Below, one piece after another: positions 30,436-41,025 of a stretch of 64,000 nt of DNA; the stretch's first letter is position 1; every line of letters starts with the position of its first letter. A program made the position numbers and the translations under genes. Under the pieces are notes generated by a model. That model was not told the DNA's origin. It worked only from the letters and a program-made list of their open reading frames with translations, and did not search any database. The DNA is taken from positions 14,009,961-14,073,960 of the forward strand of contig NC_058165.1 of assembly GCF_020080835.1 (NCBI RefSeq), written 5' to 3'. Source of the DNA: Cotesia glomerata (Eukaryota > Arthropoda > Insecta > Hymenoptera > Braconidae).

Positions 30436-31115
30436 CAAGAGCTAAAAAGAATCTGGCAGAAGCTAATAAAGATACCTCAATAGCACCCCAACAGCAGTCC
30501 AGTAGTGCTTCAACTGTTCCAGTTGATGCTTCAACGAACAATCATGATGAGGAGTTTATAAACAATTATCAAACCGTAGTATTAAATCGACCGCTTGAAG
30601 AATATAAAAATAATATTTTAACTAACCGCAGGTTATTGGATGATCTTACAATTTCTCGCTTCTTACTAATGTTAGGAAACAGAAATTTCACAATAGATTT
30701 ACCAATAACTGCTGCAAGCCCTCTTCAGCAATCAACTTCAAACAATGATTTAGTGATCATTGGTGGACAGGCAGATTATGAGCATTGGTGTTGTTTATAT
30801 TATAATGGTCGTCAAGTTGCTATTTATGATAGCTTGAACCGAAATAATTTAAAGCAGTTGTCTGACCTGTAAAAAAGATACCTACAGGTTCGATATCCAC
30901 AACAATATAAACGAAATGAAATATTTTTCAAAGTTGTAACTCGACAACCTGACAATACTACGTGTGGAGTATATGCTGCTGCATACGCTACTACTATTGC
31001 ATTAGATGGCAATCCATGTACGATAAATTATTCTAAAGATGCTGCAGCGATGCGAGAGCATCTTTTTCAAATAATTTCTCAGAATCAATTAGTACAATTT
31101 CCTTGTATGTCTTAA
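30436..31115 (+). pseudogene. Ulp1-type (C48) cysteine protease domain
   Basis: It continues the nuclease frame through a Ser/Gln-rich linker (APQQQSSSASTVPVD). The protease fold is recognisable by its catalytic set: His in QADYEHWCCLY, Asp in AIYDSLNRN, Gln in VVTRQPDN and Cys in TTCGVYAAAYA. A TAA at 30870-30872 splits the domain between the Asp and Gln parts; the same frame then runs to the terminal TAA at 31113-31115. Ulp1-family domains cleave ubiquitin-like modifiers such as SUMO and are known in several plant and animal transposons. All four catalytic positions are kept, but the in-frame stop makes this copy non-functional unless read through. Confidence 0.72.
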
Positions 31116-31545
31116 TGTTGGACCAAACGTTAAGTAATCAAAATTCTGTATCTTATCTACAGATATTTTAATCATGAATTTTGTTTAGAATTTCATCATG
31201 GAATTAACTTCATAAATAACAGATGTATTACTATACATTTACACTAAAAAATTTAAGGCATTTTTCATAATAATTGGACTTCTAAACGTAAATTATTGTA
31301 GCGTTTATGATGAAAAACGATTATTTTTGTTTTGTACCGTCTATAGATTTGAAACTAGATAGAAATATTTCTGTTTTCATGTAGAAATCACCCATAGACC
31401 AATTTAACTGCTACATGGGAATAGCGAGAGTTATATATGTGGTAGGTCAACTCCAATATGCTCGATGAAGCGATTATCTTACCTCTCACATGTGCTCCTA
31501 TTCATACCTGTTTTAATGTATAAAAATTTTCATCTCCATCTTCAT
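31116..31545. other. Noncoding sequence after the MULE-type gene
   Basis: AT-rich sequence with no convincing ORF. No terminal inverted repeat matching the region upstream of 27788 was found by eye, so the right end of the element is undefined. Confidence 0.5.
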
Positions 31546-31618
31546 AGGCGTACTGGGCCGTAGCAATGACATAAAGGCCTAGTTGATGAGTGTGTGTCAT
31601 TGCCTACACGAAACGCCT
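31546..31618. other. Long two-part hairpin, about 73 nt
   Basis: AGGCGT (31546-31551) pairs with ACGCCT (31613-31618), and GTAGCAATGACA pairs with TGTCATTGCCTAC with one bulge. The length and bulged stem resemble a microRNA precursor, but no known miRNA seed was recognised. It could equally be a small palindromic repeat. Confidence 0.5.
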
Positions 31619-33837
31619 TTCCCCTCAAAAATTTCCTTTTGTTTGATTTTATATTTCGAAGTGTATGGTTTTTAATACAATTTTAATAACAATAATATTA
31701 TCTATTTGATATTAATGAATCTGGTCCCAGCAAGATTATGAGGAAGTTAAACTGGCGTGTAGTTAGTTTTGGTGGTTGTCTGGAGATGACCGCTGGAGGG
31801 AGGTTGACTTCCAACCGTGCGAAGCTGGCTTCGGGAGGTGAAAAGGAGTTCGGGATAAACTCGTGGACTCGGTTTTGAGTAATTGTTTACTCGTACAGTC
31901 GTTTGCTCGTACACTCGTTTGCTCGTCCGCTCGTTCGCTCGTTCGTTCGTTTCAAATATGATCTGTAAATCGAAGTGAACAATGTAGCTTGTTGTGAGTT
32001 TGAATGAAGATTGCGAGAGATTGACAGTGGATAGATTGTGGAGAGATAGTGGACTGTATGATCGAGTGATGATTTGAATTTGAGATTCAGATTTCGAAGG
32101 TGTGCATTGATTGGATGAAATTTATGTGGAGTCAAAGAGTGAAAAGAACTCGGTTTGAATGATTGCTTTGTGTAGATTATGTAATATTTTAATCTCAATA
32201 ATTGTGTGAATTTTATGTATATAATGGGATGCAACTCAAGAAGGGCTCAAAATAACACTGCACATGAATAGTTTGAGAACTTGCTCGTGAAGTCTCAACT
32301 CGACTCAAACTCAGTATTTGTATTGTATTATGCAAGGAATGTGAAATATGCGCAGCATCATAATGAGCGTATTGTGTCAGAACTCAGAAAGGGCTCAAAA
32401 TAACACTGCTCATGAATAGTTTGAGAACTTGCTCGTGAAGTCTCAACTCGACTCAAACTCAGTATTCGTATTGTATTATGCAAGGAATGTGAAATATGCG
32501 CAGAATCATAATGAGCGTATCGTAATTGAATATGAATTGGAACTAGTAACTCAGCTCAGCACCGGTGGGCGGTTTAGGGCTGACGGCCGGACCTACTTCC
32601 TCCCGACGCTGAGGAATGTTGTCTTGAATATGTATGCAAGTGTAAATTTGATTCGTACCTTTTGGGTATTTTAGGTTTACTAAAATACAATACCATGTGC
32701 TGCTTGAGCTCTTAAATGTCTGATGAATGTATGAATGTAGCGATTTAAGCTCGTGACTGTAGAGTTCTGATGATGGTGGTGAATCAACGTCGTGGTGAAC
32801 TTCAATCACAGATTGATGAAAAGACACTGATATTTCACCTCACAATTCACTTTAAGAGAAACTCAGCGATTAAATGATGTTAATGTAGATTGTAAAAATT
32901 GGTACTTAGTTGAAAAACAAAATGCTAAGATAGAGGATTCGATTTAAACTTGGAACTTGACTGAAATTGACGTAGTTGTCGCTCGGAGAGATCCTTTTGG
33001 ACTGACTGTTTTGGTAGTATTTTGTGCACAACAGAGTATGGAGACTCTTTTCATTTTATTATTGGGGGTACATTTCCGAGAAATATTGTTAAGAAAAATA
33101 CGTTGACAAAAATATTACATATATAAAAAAAAGGAAAAGTTAAAACGGAAAATATTTTAAATCGAACCAGATGAGCGCTCGGGTTACGAAGAGAACAAGA
33201 GACTGCATTTATATGACCTCAACGGACAGAGTCATAAAAGTAGGTACTTGAGTCTAGTGACCCGCATGCATGTATCCAAAAACTCACAGCCGATAGTAAA
33301 ATATTTAAAGATTTTACGTTTATTTTTCACATACTAAATAATTTCAAAAAAATTAGTAAATATTATAAAAAATGAAATAATTGATTAATTGTGAAATTAG
33401 CTAAGAATTGAACACCTTTGTCCTCCACTGCTATCGTCTTTGTCGCTTTCACAACGTTTTTCAGCATCTTTTCGTAGTTTACTATGAATCTTGAAATTGT
33501 TTGAATTAACTATTTACAGTTATGCTATAACGGTGACTCTAACGTGTTCCAATCACGAATAAACAACACATCTGCAGTTTTTTTAACTGCATATTGATGC
33601 ATATCTCTGTCTGCCAGATTTCTTCCTTTCTTCGGGCATTTATATCCTCTGGCACTGATTATCGACTCAGATGTATCTGGGCCTTGTTTTGTGCTCCTTT
33701 TGTTGAGGTTGCTTCTCTCAGAATCGTAGATAATCAGAAGAACCCATAAGATGCACAAATCGCTAATTACAACTTTGCTTCTCAAGAGGGGAGTTCTGTG
33801 GTAGTTTGGCTCTAACATGTTAGATGTTACATGCTAG
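31619..33837. other. Noncoding stretch with short repeats
   Basis: It contains a (CTCGTnCG)-type tract at about 31890-31950 and a 148-bp direct duplication (about 32230-32377 and 32378-32525) with GGGCTCAAAATAACACTG at 32243 and 32391. The segment could be part of an old LTR, but no terminal repeats or primer site could be identified. The few ORFs here (for example 33525-33818 minus) have no recognisable domain and I do not call them genes. Confidence 0.5.
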
Positions 33838-33946
33838 AAGTTATTGGTTTTACTCCGTTTTGCAAAAATCGAGTTTTCATCAGATCTCAACGTTTTGAGG
33901 TCCTACAAAGCCGTCCTAACTATTCCCTCGATGGTTTCCATGCGGC

Positions 33947-33994
<48 letters not shown>

Positions 33995-34613
33995 CCTCTT
34001 ATAACTTTTGAACGGCTTAACTGACCAGATCAAGATAAGTGGCGATCTAAAGCATATCATTGCCTTTAAATTTTGTGAAAATTTTAATTAATTTCGTTCG
34101 CTAGATTTTGAGAAATTAAAAAAATAAAATATTTCAAAAATGGTTTTTTCGAAATATCTTTTGAGCGGCTCCACCGACCATTTTTGAAAACTAATCCGTT
34201 CTTAAACTTGAAAAATCGCGTCGATTGCCACCAGTCCCGTCAAAATCGGTTGATTCATTCGGGAATTATCGAAAACGAAAAATTTCGAAAGAAGTGTTTT
34301 TCTTACATAACTTCGACATTCTTTTTTGGATCGTTTTTGATGAAATAAAATAATTATCAGAGCCTAGCAAACCACGTCGATCGCCGCCAAAAACGTAAAA
34401 ATCAGTTGATTGGTTCGTGAGTTATCGTGGTCGAAAAAATTTGGAAAAAGTGAATTTTTCAAATTTCTCTAAAATTTTTAATTTAATCAGTTTGTATTCA
34501 TAAGCATAACATAGAATCTGAAAAACTACGTAGAACGCTGCGAACCGTGTAAAAATCGATTCACTCATTCAGAAGTTATTGCAGTTTGAAAATTCAAAAT
34601 AACAGCTTACTCT
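33838..34613 (+). repeat. Repeat X, copy 4, left part: uninterrupted by R1
   Basis: X runs from GAAGTTATTGGTTTTACTCC through CATCAGATCTCAACG, GCGGCTGTATGTGTG, (TG)n at about 33950-33990 and on into AAACCTCTTATAACTTTTG with no insertion. It therefore shows the empty state of the R1 target. The copy is interrupted at 34613 by a solo LTR. Confidence 0.78.
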
Positions 34614-35613
34614 TGTTATGTCCACCCGCAAATTTTTTTCTCTCTTCTCATTTTTCTTAATTTAAATCACCCGCGCAGATGGAAGACTTCTCCATGCGCG
34701 AAAGCCACAATAAAATGTAAGCTACGTGACTGCTGGTTGACTAGCGGGGACTTCTGCAATCTCAGCACCGCGAGCTTTTAAAAAGGCGATCAACAGCCAA
34801 ATCCACGTCTTTGTTAGTTAATTCGACTTCCGCGTTTAACTTGACAGGCCCGTGCCTTGTAAAAGTCCCTTATTTTAATTTGCGCTGCACTTAAGACGAG
34901 TTCAGACACGGTTCAACCGGCAGGCCACGTATTAGTTATTAATATCTACGAGTCGGGATTCTCAAACTTCTAATTTGCCCTGCACTTAGGCGAGAACTCG
35001 GTCAGTAGATAAAATTTAGAGAGTCGAAATCTCAAAGTCTTAATTTGCCCTGCACTTAGGCGAGAGTTCGGTCAATAAGTGACTTAAGATCTTTTAAAGC
35101 TAAATTTGCGCACTTTACCCTACGGGGGACTGGAGGACGTTAGCTCAATCAAATTAATAAAATTCATTAATATAAATTTCGATTAAATAAAATTTGTTAA
35201 AGTGTAAAAGTTTTAGTGTTTATAAAAATAAATATCAAAAGAAGTGAAATTTTGTTCGAGTCAATTCATTTCGTAAAATAAGAAGCCCTTAAAGCAAGTA
35301 GCCCAAATCCATCCAACTCCATCCGCTGCAAGGACCAACCGGAGGGTCCAATCAAGGAAAAGGCACTACGATCAGCCCCGGAATCACGGATCCGATCCTA
35401 AGAAATAATCCAGCAAGTAGTAAGTACATCTACTCCTAACTAAAATCCGTGTACAGTCTCAAACGAAGGCGTGGTAAATTCGTACTTTGAAAACGTCCCA
35501 CAAAAATAATTAAAACAACGGAATTAAAACCTCCGTTGCGTATTCTTTAAACTGTTAGTCCAAACCTCCACCGTTTACGCTACCGCTCAAAAAAAACGCC
35601 CTTGGACATAACA
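34614..35613 (+). mobile_element. Solo LTR, 1000 bp, with CTCT duplication
   Basis: The termini are inverted: TGTTATGTCCA at the start and TGGACATAACA at the end. CTCT precedes (34610-34613) and follows (35614-35617), a 4-bp target duplication as in many gypsy elements, and X sequence continues on both sides. A TATA-like CTTTTAAAAAGG lies near 34776. Inside, the motif TTTGC(C/G)CTGCACTTA recurs three times (about 34878, 34974 and 35043). No internal region is left, so two LTRs recombined. The strand is arbitrary, chosen from the TATA-like box. This family differs from gypsy F and element E. Confidence 0.8.
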
Positions 35614-35745
35614 CTCTTTGAGCTCGGAGAGCTCAAAATAATATATACATTATATTTTTGAGCTCGAAGTACAATTTTGAGCCCTTAGACATGGAATTAG
35701 CAGGAAGTTGCAGGGATGGCCTTTGGGGTCAACTGTTTTCCTATT
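35614..35745 (+). repeat. Repeat X, copy 4, right end
   Basis: It continues after the solo LTR with CTCTTTGAGCTCGGAGAGCT and ends in GGAAGTTGCAGGGATGGCC and a T-run, matching the end of the other X copies. Confidence 0.7.
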
Positions 35746-36629
35746 TTTTTTTTTTTTTTTTAATAAAAAATTCATAGGAATATTAAAATAATACTGAAAC
35801 ATTAAAAATTATGAAAGTATTAACCACGATAATTCCATGAATAAATAATGAATGCGAGTTTTAATGATATTTTTATCTCTGCAAGTTAGTCAAGAAAATT
35901 TTTCAGTTAAAACTTGAATTCGAATTTAAAAATACAATACGATAATACCCCACGAAGGAGACAAAGAATAGCTAGTGTATTATAACCCTAGACTGGTCAC
36001 CTCTTTTTTAGTTTCTCGCTCACACTATAGCGAGTCACGTGACCAGTCTAGGGATAAATTACGAATGAGAATGCAACAGATAGGTTGAAAATGTTGCTGT
36101 AGGAACCAAGTATAATGAGATATTTTAAAATAATTGAATAAAGCAGTTCTCAGCTACTTATAGGAGACGATAAATGGATCGAACTGCTGTTGATGGAGTT
36201 TTGGTCAAAGAAGAGGTAATTTATAAATTATACATTTATTCCATCCGTATCAAATAATATCGTAATTTTATATAAACCCGTTGAATTTATTGATAAAACA
36301 TTAAAAACTTTCAGAGACTACTTGGAATTTTCATTGGACATTGAAAAAAAGGAGATTGTGAAGAATGTAAGGCAATAACGATTTTGTTAAAAAAAAATCG
36401 ACTATTTTATAGAATTGATCATATTTAATTTTTTTTGTGTATTTTTTCGAAAAGTTCATTCAAAAACAAAAATTAAAAAAAAAAAAGGTACTCAATGGTC
36501 AATGTCTAAAAAAATTATGGCTATTTGAAAATAAAAAAACCACTTTTTTGGGAAATTCAAAACTTTTTTTAGGTTGGACAAAAAAATTTGAAAAAATTCT
36601 CAAAAATGTTTTTCAAAGGGTAGAAAAGA
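35746..36629. other. AT-rich noncoding stretch
   Basis: No gene is visible apart from the hairpin at 35986-36053. The right end (about 36575-36705) is the repeat shared with 26720-26830. Confidence 0.5.
35986..36053. repeat. Palindromic hairpin with 15-bp perfect stem
   Basis: CCCTAGACTGGTCAC (35986-36000) faces GTGACCAGTCTAGGG (36039-36053), and a second inner stem CTCGCT/AGCGAG (36015-36020 and 36029-36034) sits inside. The outer stem is flanked by TAA and ATAA. It is probably a tiny palindromic mobile element or a structured RNA; no function can be given. Confidence 0.65.
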
Positions 36630-37649
36630 ATGATAAAGTTTCAGCTCAATCTAAAGGGGTCGAGTTCAAAAGTGGTCGATTTGGCATGGAATACCCCATA
36701 TATAGTAAAGAATTCAAGATTTGCATTAACTCAAGTTGGAAACTCCACCTTCGTCAGATTATCGCAGGATATTATCAGGAAGCATGCGGTTACGAACATC
36801 CAGAACAATGATGAGTTCTGCTTTCTGTGGTGTGTCAACGCCGCCTTGTATCCACCAGTATTGTTTCCAGCTGACCCTACAAGTTATCGTCACTTCAGCG
36901 TCAGATTCAATTATGAAGGTATTCAATTTCCAATTAAACTTAATGATGTACCAAAATTCGAAAAAATGAATGATCTTAGTATTAACGTATATGGTATAGA
37001 TTCAGAATTCACGGGTAAAAAGTCTGACAAAAGTACTATTATCCCATTATATTTAAGTAACTTCGAGTCAGAAATACCAACAATTCATTTATTGATGATT
37101 AAAAAAAGTGTAAATTATACCGATAATTTAGATAATATTGAGCCAGTCTATCACTTTGCATGGATACATAATCTTTCTGAATTAATTAAAAGTCAAATAT
37201 CTCTAGGTAAACATAGATTGTACTTTTGTGATCGTTGTTTGAATCATTTTAAACTTCAAAAATGTTATTTAGAGCACCGAGTAGATTGTTTTAAATCTAA
37301 CAAAGTCCGCATGGAATTTCCTAGTGAAAAAAATAAAATTTTAAAATTCAAAGATTTTAAGTCTAAAGATACTGTACCGTTTGTAGTTTACGCGGATTTT
37401 GAATGCACACTTGAACCCCCGAGAGATGATGAAAAGACAGTTCATAAGCATGTTCTACACAGTATTGCTTATAAGAATTTGAAACAATGTTTAGATTTAG
37501 GTTTACTTCTTAAGAAAATACATCGGGTCTTAAAATTTGAGCAATCAGACTGGCTCAAATCATATATTTATAAGAATACTTGTTTAGTTTCGAGCTTGTA
37601 CCGGAGCTTTCCTTCAACTTGGGAAAGAGTTCTTACGTATATTAGGTAA
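36630..37649 (+). pseudogene. Maverick/Polinton protein-primed DNA polymerase B, internally deleted
   Basis: The 339-codon ORF matches the N-terminal part of Maverick PolB genes: DEFCFLWCVNAALYP, YEGIQFPIKLNDVPKFEKMN and INVYGIDSE, then a zinc-binding segment FCDRCLNHF ending LEHRVDC, then the exonuclease I motif VPFVVYADFECTLEP (catalytic Asp and Glu). Shortly after, it jumps to a piece normally near the far C-terminus, LLKKIHRVLKFEQSDWLKSY. The polymerase palm motifs between them are gone, so more than half of the expected protein is deleted in frame. The ATG at 36630 is the first in frame, but the true start may lie upstream. The copy cannot replicate DNA; whether the exonuclease half is used by the host is unknown. 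Confidence 0.75.
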
Positions 37650-37935
37650 TTGGGTGGTCTTGATAAAGACCTTTGAGAGTTTTCTGATTTGGTCTTGACA
37701 AAGACCTTTGGTTGTTAGTTGACTGTGAGGTAACGTTTGAGCCAGCAAACTACTGAGATTCGGCAAGATAGACTGGAGATTACTTGTAAGTCACTCGTGC
37801 TCAACTAAGAGTTGAGATGTCGTTTGAGACAGCAAACTACTAAATATGGCTTAAGAAACCAGTGATGACTTGTAAGTCACTCGTGCTCAACTAAGGGTTG
37901 AGATGTCGTTTGAGACAGCAAACTACTGAATATGG
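37650..37935. repeat. 86-bp tandem repeat next to the PolB relic
   Basis: CGTTTGAG occurs at 37734, 37821 and 37907 (spacing 87 and 86). Each unit has GACAGCAAACTACT or a close variant, followed by CTTGTAAGTCACTCGTGCTC. The unit contains a hairpin CTCAACT-AAG-AGTTGAG. Before it, a shorter duplication GTCTTGA(T/C)AAAGACCTTTG occurs twice (about 37658 and 37692). The array ends where the solo LTR begins. Confidence 0.75.
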
Positions 37936-39449
37936 TGTCACGAACGGAGTGAGTGATGGGCGCAAGGAATATGAAATAGAAATCTCAAATATCCGAACGT
38001 TATCACTTTGTCCGTTCGGGAGCTAAATTAAAAATTGCGTTGGAGTGTGGAGCGGTACACAAGCTCGAACGTTATCTCTAAGTGTTAACTTAGAGAGAGT
38101 AAGGATGATGGATCCTGCTGACTTCGGTCACGAGTAACCTATTCTATTGTTTAGTTGTAACTTTACTTTGTAATGGAGATCTTATTTTATTTTAAAAGTA
38201 AAAATGAAAGAATCAACTTGTTTATTTGTTTGAATTTATTGAGAAAAGCAAGTAAAAGTGTTACTAATTTGGGTTTACAAAAACGGTTAATAAAGATAGA
38301 GATAAAAAGAACACAAATGTTAGAAAAATAATGTCTTAAAGGTAGATAATGTTTTGGGCTTACCCTGGAAGTCTGTAGAGAGGCTCAAATTTAATGGGCC
38401 CTTTCACCTTCTATGGGTAGTTTCACTATCGAAATACCGTATCTCGTGTATCACGGAGAAATTAAATATTTACTAATAATGATATTATTTTAATCTTCGC
38501 GACTTTACGCGGAAAACTTAGCACTCAATCGACGCTCAGGTATTTTCGCTACCGAATTACCGGATCTCGTGTATCACGGAGAAATGGAATAATTTCAAAT
38601 AATGAATTAACCTTCGCGACTTTAAGCACAAAAACCTAACACTACTCGACGCTCTTCGGCGGAAAACAATATACTTCGCGATTCTCGCGGAAAAATCAAC
38701 GCTCAACGGCGGAATAATCAACAATCGACGCTCAACGGCGGAAAATAATAAAAATAAAGACAAACGGAATCTAATTATGGCATATATCGAATAGCCGATG
38801 AATCTACCACGTTAGTGCTACTAAGTGCAGCCTAACCACGAGCAAGGCACTGTCTCGTGTATCACGGAGTACTTTGTGCTTCCGAACAATTTGATGCCCG
38901 GAGCCGATTGACGCGGAGCTAACCAGTGGTATCTTGGTCTAAATCGAACTGCCTGAAAATGATTTTCGGGCAATTTATATAGGGTTAGCAACATCGGTGA
39001 TTGTATGGGGTTCATCGGGAAATTAAATCAGAAAAATGAAAGGGATCTCAAGGGTATTTTGTCGAAAACAAGCGTCATCGCGTTTCTAGATTTTTCGAAA
39101 CCCGGTTAAATCTATGTGTAGTTTGAACTATTGCCTTATAGGTCTTATTTTTACGACTTTAAGCGGAAAACGTGAAGGTGACTTCTGACTTCATCATATT
39201 ACAAATTCAAAAGTTAGAAAAACAAAGTCGTTAAATTCTGATTATAATAATTTTGTGTACAAAGAGATCCGGGTGATTCGTATGAACGTCATCTAATTAT
39301 GGGAAAGATAGGCCAGATTTCTCTTCCACAGACTTCCAAAGTGTAGTAGATGGTAATTAAAAGTAAAGGTAAAACTAATTGTTTCTTAGGTGCTAAATAC
39401 AAAATTTTCGGAAATATTTCGGAGCAAGTTGTGAACTACGTATGTCACA
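37936..39449 (-). mobile_element. Solo LTR of gypsy family F, minus strand
   Basis: It is the reverse complement of the 56117-57633 LTR over its full length (about 1.5 kb), with termini TGTCACGAACGG and TACGTATGTCACA. It shares the repeated CCGTGATACACGAGA box, the TATA region and the polyA signal. No matching short duplication was found at its flanks (TATGG left, CCTCC right), so it may come from recombination between two different insertions. Internal gypsy sequence is absent. Confidence 0.88.
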
Positions 39450-39669
39450 CCTCCATGCTTAAAATCTAACCTTTTCCACGAGGGTTTACAATTTATAATA
39501 TATCTCTTATAGATAAGAATTTTGTAGTTGGTTCGGAGCATGCTCTTGAATAGATATTGAAAATTTTTGGAATTCTGAATAAGTTACAAGAAAAATGAAA
39601 TATTCCGGATCCATGGTCCCCTTTCGAGTGAAAGTGAAATGTGCGTCCTGTTTTGGATACCTTGGATCA

Positions 39670-39677
39670 TATAAATA
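39670..39677 (+). promoter_or_regulatory. TATA box upstream of the 39.7-kb gene
   Basis: TATAAATA lies 51-58 bases before the ATG at 39728, within CATATAAATAGATG. A start of transcription near 39700 (ATCAATATTAGTCC region) would leave a 5' UTR of about 25-30 bases. Confidence 0.55.
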
Positions 39678-39727
39678 GATGAGGATGATTAGTATCAATA
39701 TTAGTCCTCAACTAAAACTTCTGCAAG

Positions 39728-40286
39728 ATGAGCCATTCCGAATCGTCAGTTTCCAGTGCTAATAGTGAACAATTGTACGAACGGACTTGGGTCAGTAACG
39801 CTGATCCAATCTTCCAAATATATGACGATGGCTTCGATTTCGAGCATTACGAGTGGGTGCTGAAAACTGCTCCGGAGAGGCAGCCTATTGCTTTTGGTCG
39901 TGATTTGACTTTTCTGCAGGTAAGTCAGAGTTTCTATTTTTCTCTCTTTTGCAATTAAACATTTTATCCATTATGGCCTGGTGTTTTAGTGGTTTTTACA
40001 GAAAAATCCAGAAAATGTCTCTCGATTATTGTCTGCTGCTCCACCTGCGACTCAAGAAAGTCTAGGTAAGGTCTATGAAAGGGTGTCTCTTCGTAGGACC
40101 TTGTCATTCGATAATTGGTGCTGGCAGGAGGCCGGACCTGAGATTGATCTTTTGTTTGGTCGGGGCGATGGCTTAGAGGAGCCATCCTGGGTGTTTGCAA
40201 CTGGGAACCCCTTGCGTCTTGTTACGGGATGCAGACTGGCTTCAGGGCGCTGGCTGGAGGCGGGGACTATTATCCGCTTGGAATGA
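39728..40286 (+). CDS. Unrecognised two-exon gene, 158 residues
   Basis: Exon 1 (39728-39919) encodes 64 residues ending in GRDLTFLQ, followed by a consensus donor GTAAGT. The intron is 82 bases with a T-rich acceptor TTTTTACAG at 39993-40001, and exon 2 (40002-40286) continues in phase 0 for 94 residues. A second acceptor (TGTTTTAG at 39989) is also in frame and would add four residues (WFLQ). The protein is acidic at the N-terminus and rich in aromatics (DDGFDFEHYEWVLKTAPERQ). The C-terminal half is globular-looking, with NWCWQEAGPEIDLLFGRGDG and GCRLASGRWLEAGT. No domain, signal peptide or membrane segment was recognised. A TATA box before it, AATAAA after it (40327) and the in-phase intron support a real gene. 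Confidence 0.62.
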
Positions 40287-40326
40287 AATCAATGGTATTT
40301 TAAATGTACCTTCTTAAAGAAAAATA

Positions 40327-40337
40327 ATAAAATAAAT
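40327..40337 (+). terminator. Polyadenylation signals after the two-exon gene
   Basis: Two overlapping AATAAA hexamers (40327-40332 and 40332-40337) lie about 40 bases after the stop codon. The remaining 40338-40665 shows no gene; the stretch is AT-rich and ends in a T-run (about 40651-40660). Confidence 0.5.
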
Positions 40338-40665
40338 GAAAAATCTAAAAGTGAAACTTCCAATAATTCCAAGTGCATCTTCCAAACGATAGATTATAAT
40401 CTAAGATAAGTTTTTACGACTATTACACAAAATATGTTTTCTCCTTATTTTAATATTACTAACTATAATTTTAACCTACTCCAACTTTTACGAGTTTTCT
40501 TAAATATCTCGAGATTCTCCCGACTTACCGTCTTGGGATGAACCCTTTTTAATGGATCGCAGCTTCATCGGATCCATCAGTGACTTTTCGAACTTGCTTT
40601 AGTGTTTTTAACCTGTCATTCGTGAGTTGTGTGGGTTTTGTTGTTGCTTTTTTTTTTCTCTTGTC

Positions 40666-41025
40666 ATGGAAAATCGATTGATCTTCTATAAAGTACCTGT
40701 CCAAGAGGACGAAGTTGATTCAGATGCTGAGACGGAAGTGAATGAGGATCTTCCTGGTCTGGTGGATGATGTCTCGGATGATCCCGGGTATAGCAGCGAT
40801 ACTCCGTCAGAGATTGGCGGTGAAGAACTGGCCAGAATTTGGTTCGGCCTTCATTCGAGGATCGATGAAGCCAATCTGGGGTCGAGGGGCAGCCGTATTC
40901 GTAGCCTCTATGTGGACGAGGAGCTATGCCTAGCGAGGTTTAGACATGCAGCGAGCCTTCCTGCAGGGAGACATCTTTTTGATCTAGATCTTGTTTATGG
41001 ATCCCCTGCTGGTTTTGCTGGGTGA
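40666..41025 (+). CDS. Unrecognised acidic protein, with in-frame extension past TGA
   Basis: The ATG at 40666 (MENRLIFYKVPVQEDEVDSD) is preferred over an upstream in-frame start at 40627, which would add a Cys/Phe-rich tail translated from a T-run. The 119-residue product has a very acidic first half (DAETEVNEDLPGLVDDVSDD, then PGYSSDTPSEIGG) and a more basic second half (EELARIWFGLHSRIDEANLG, then ARFRHAASLPAGRHLFDL). After the TGA at 41023-41025 the same frame stays open and protein-like for 20 codons (PVIRRDDVDLWTTPVERFSE) to a second TGA at 41086-41088. Either the first stop is a point mutation, or TGA-C is read through. I recognise no family. Confidence 0.5.
   Translation: MENRLIFYKVPVQEDEVDSDAETEVNEDLPGLVDDVSDDPGYSSDTPSEIGGEELARIWFGLHSRIDEANLGSRGSRIRSLYVDEELCLARFRHAASLPAGRHLFDLDLVYGSPAGFAG

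Noticed and set aside
33525..33818. 98-codon minus ORF
   Set aside because: No recognised domain, no nearby promoter or splice signals, and it lies in repeat-rich noncoding sequence.
36437..36811. 124-codon ORF overlapping the PolB relic
   Set aside because: It is in another frame, starts in A/T-rich repeat sequence, and its end is a shadow of the PolB frame, which carries the recognisable motifs.
37734..37935. CRISPR-like array
   Set aside because: The units are simple head-to-tail tandem repeats without unique spacers, and the genome is eukaryotic.
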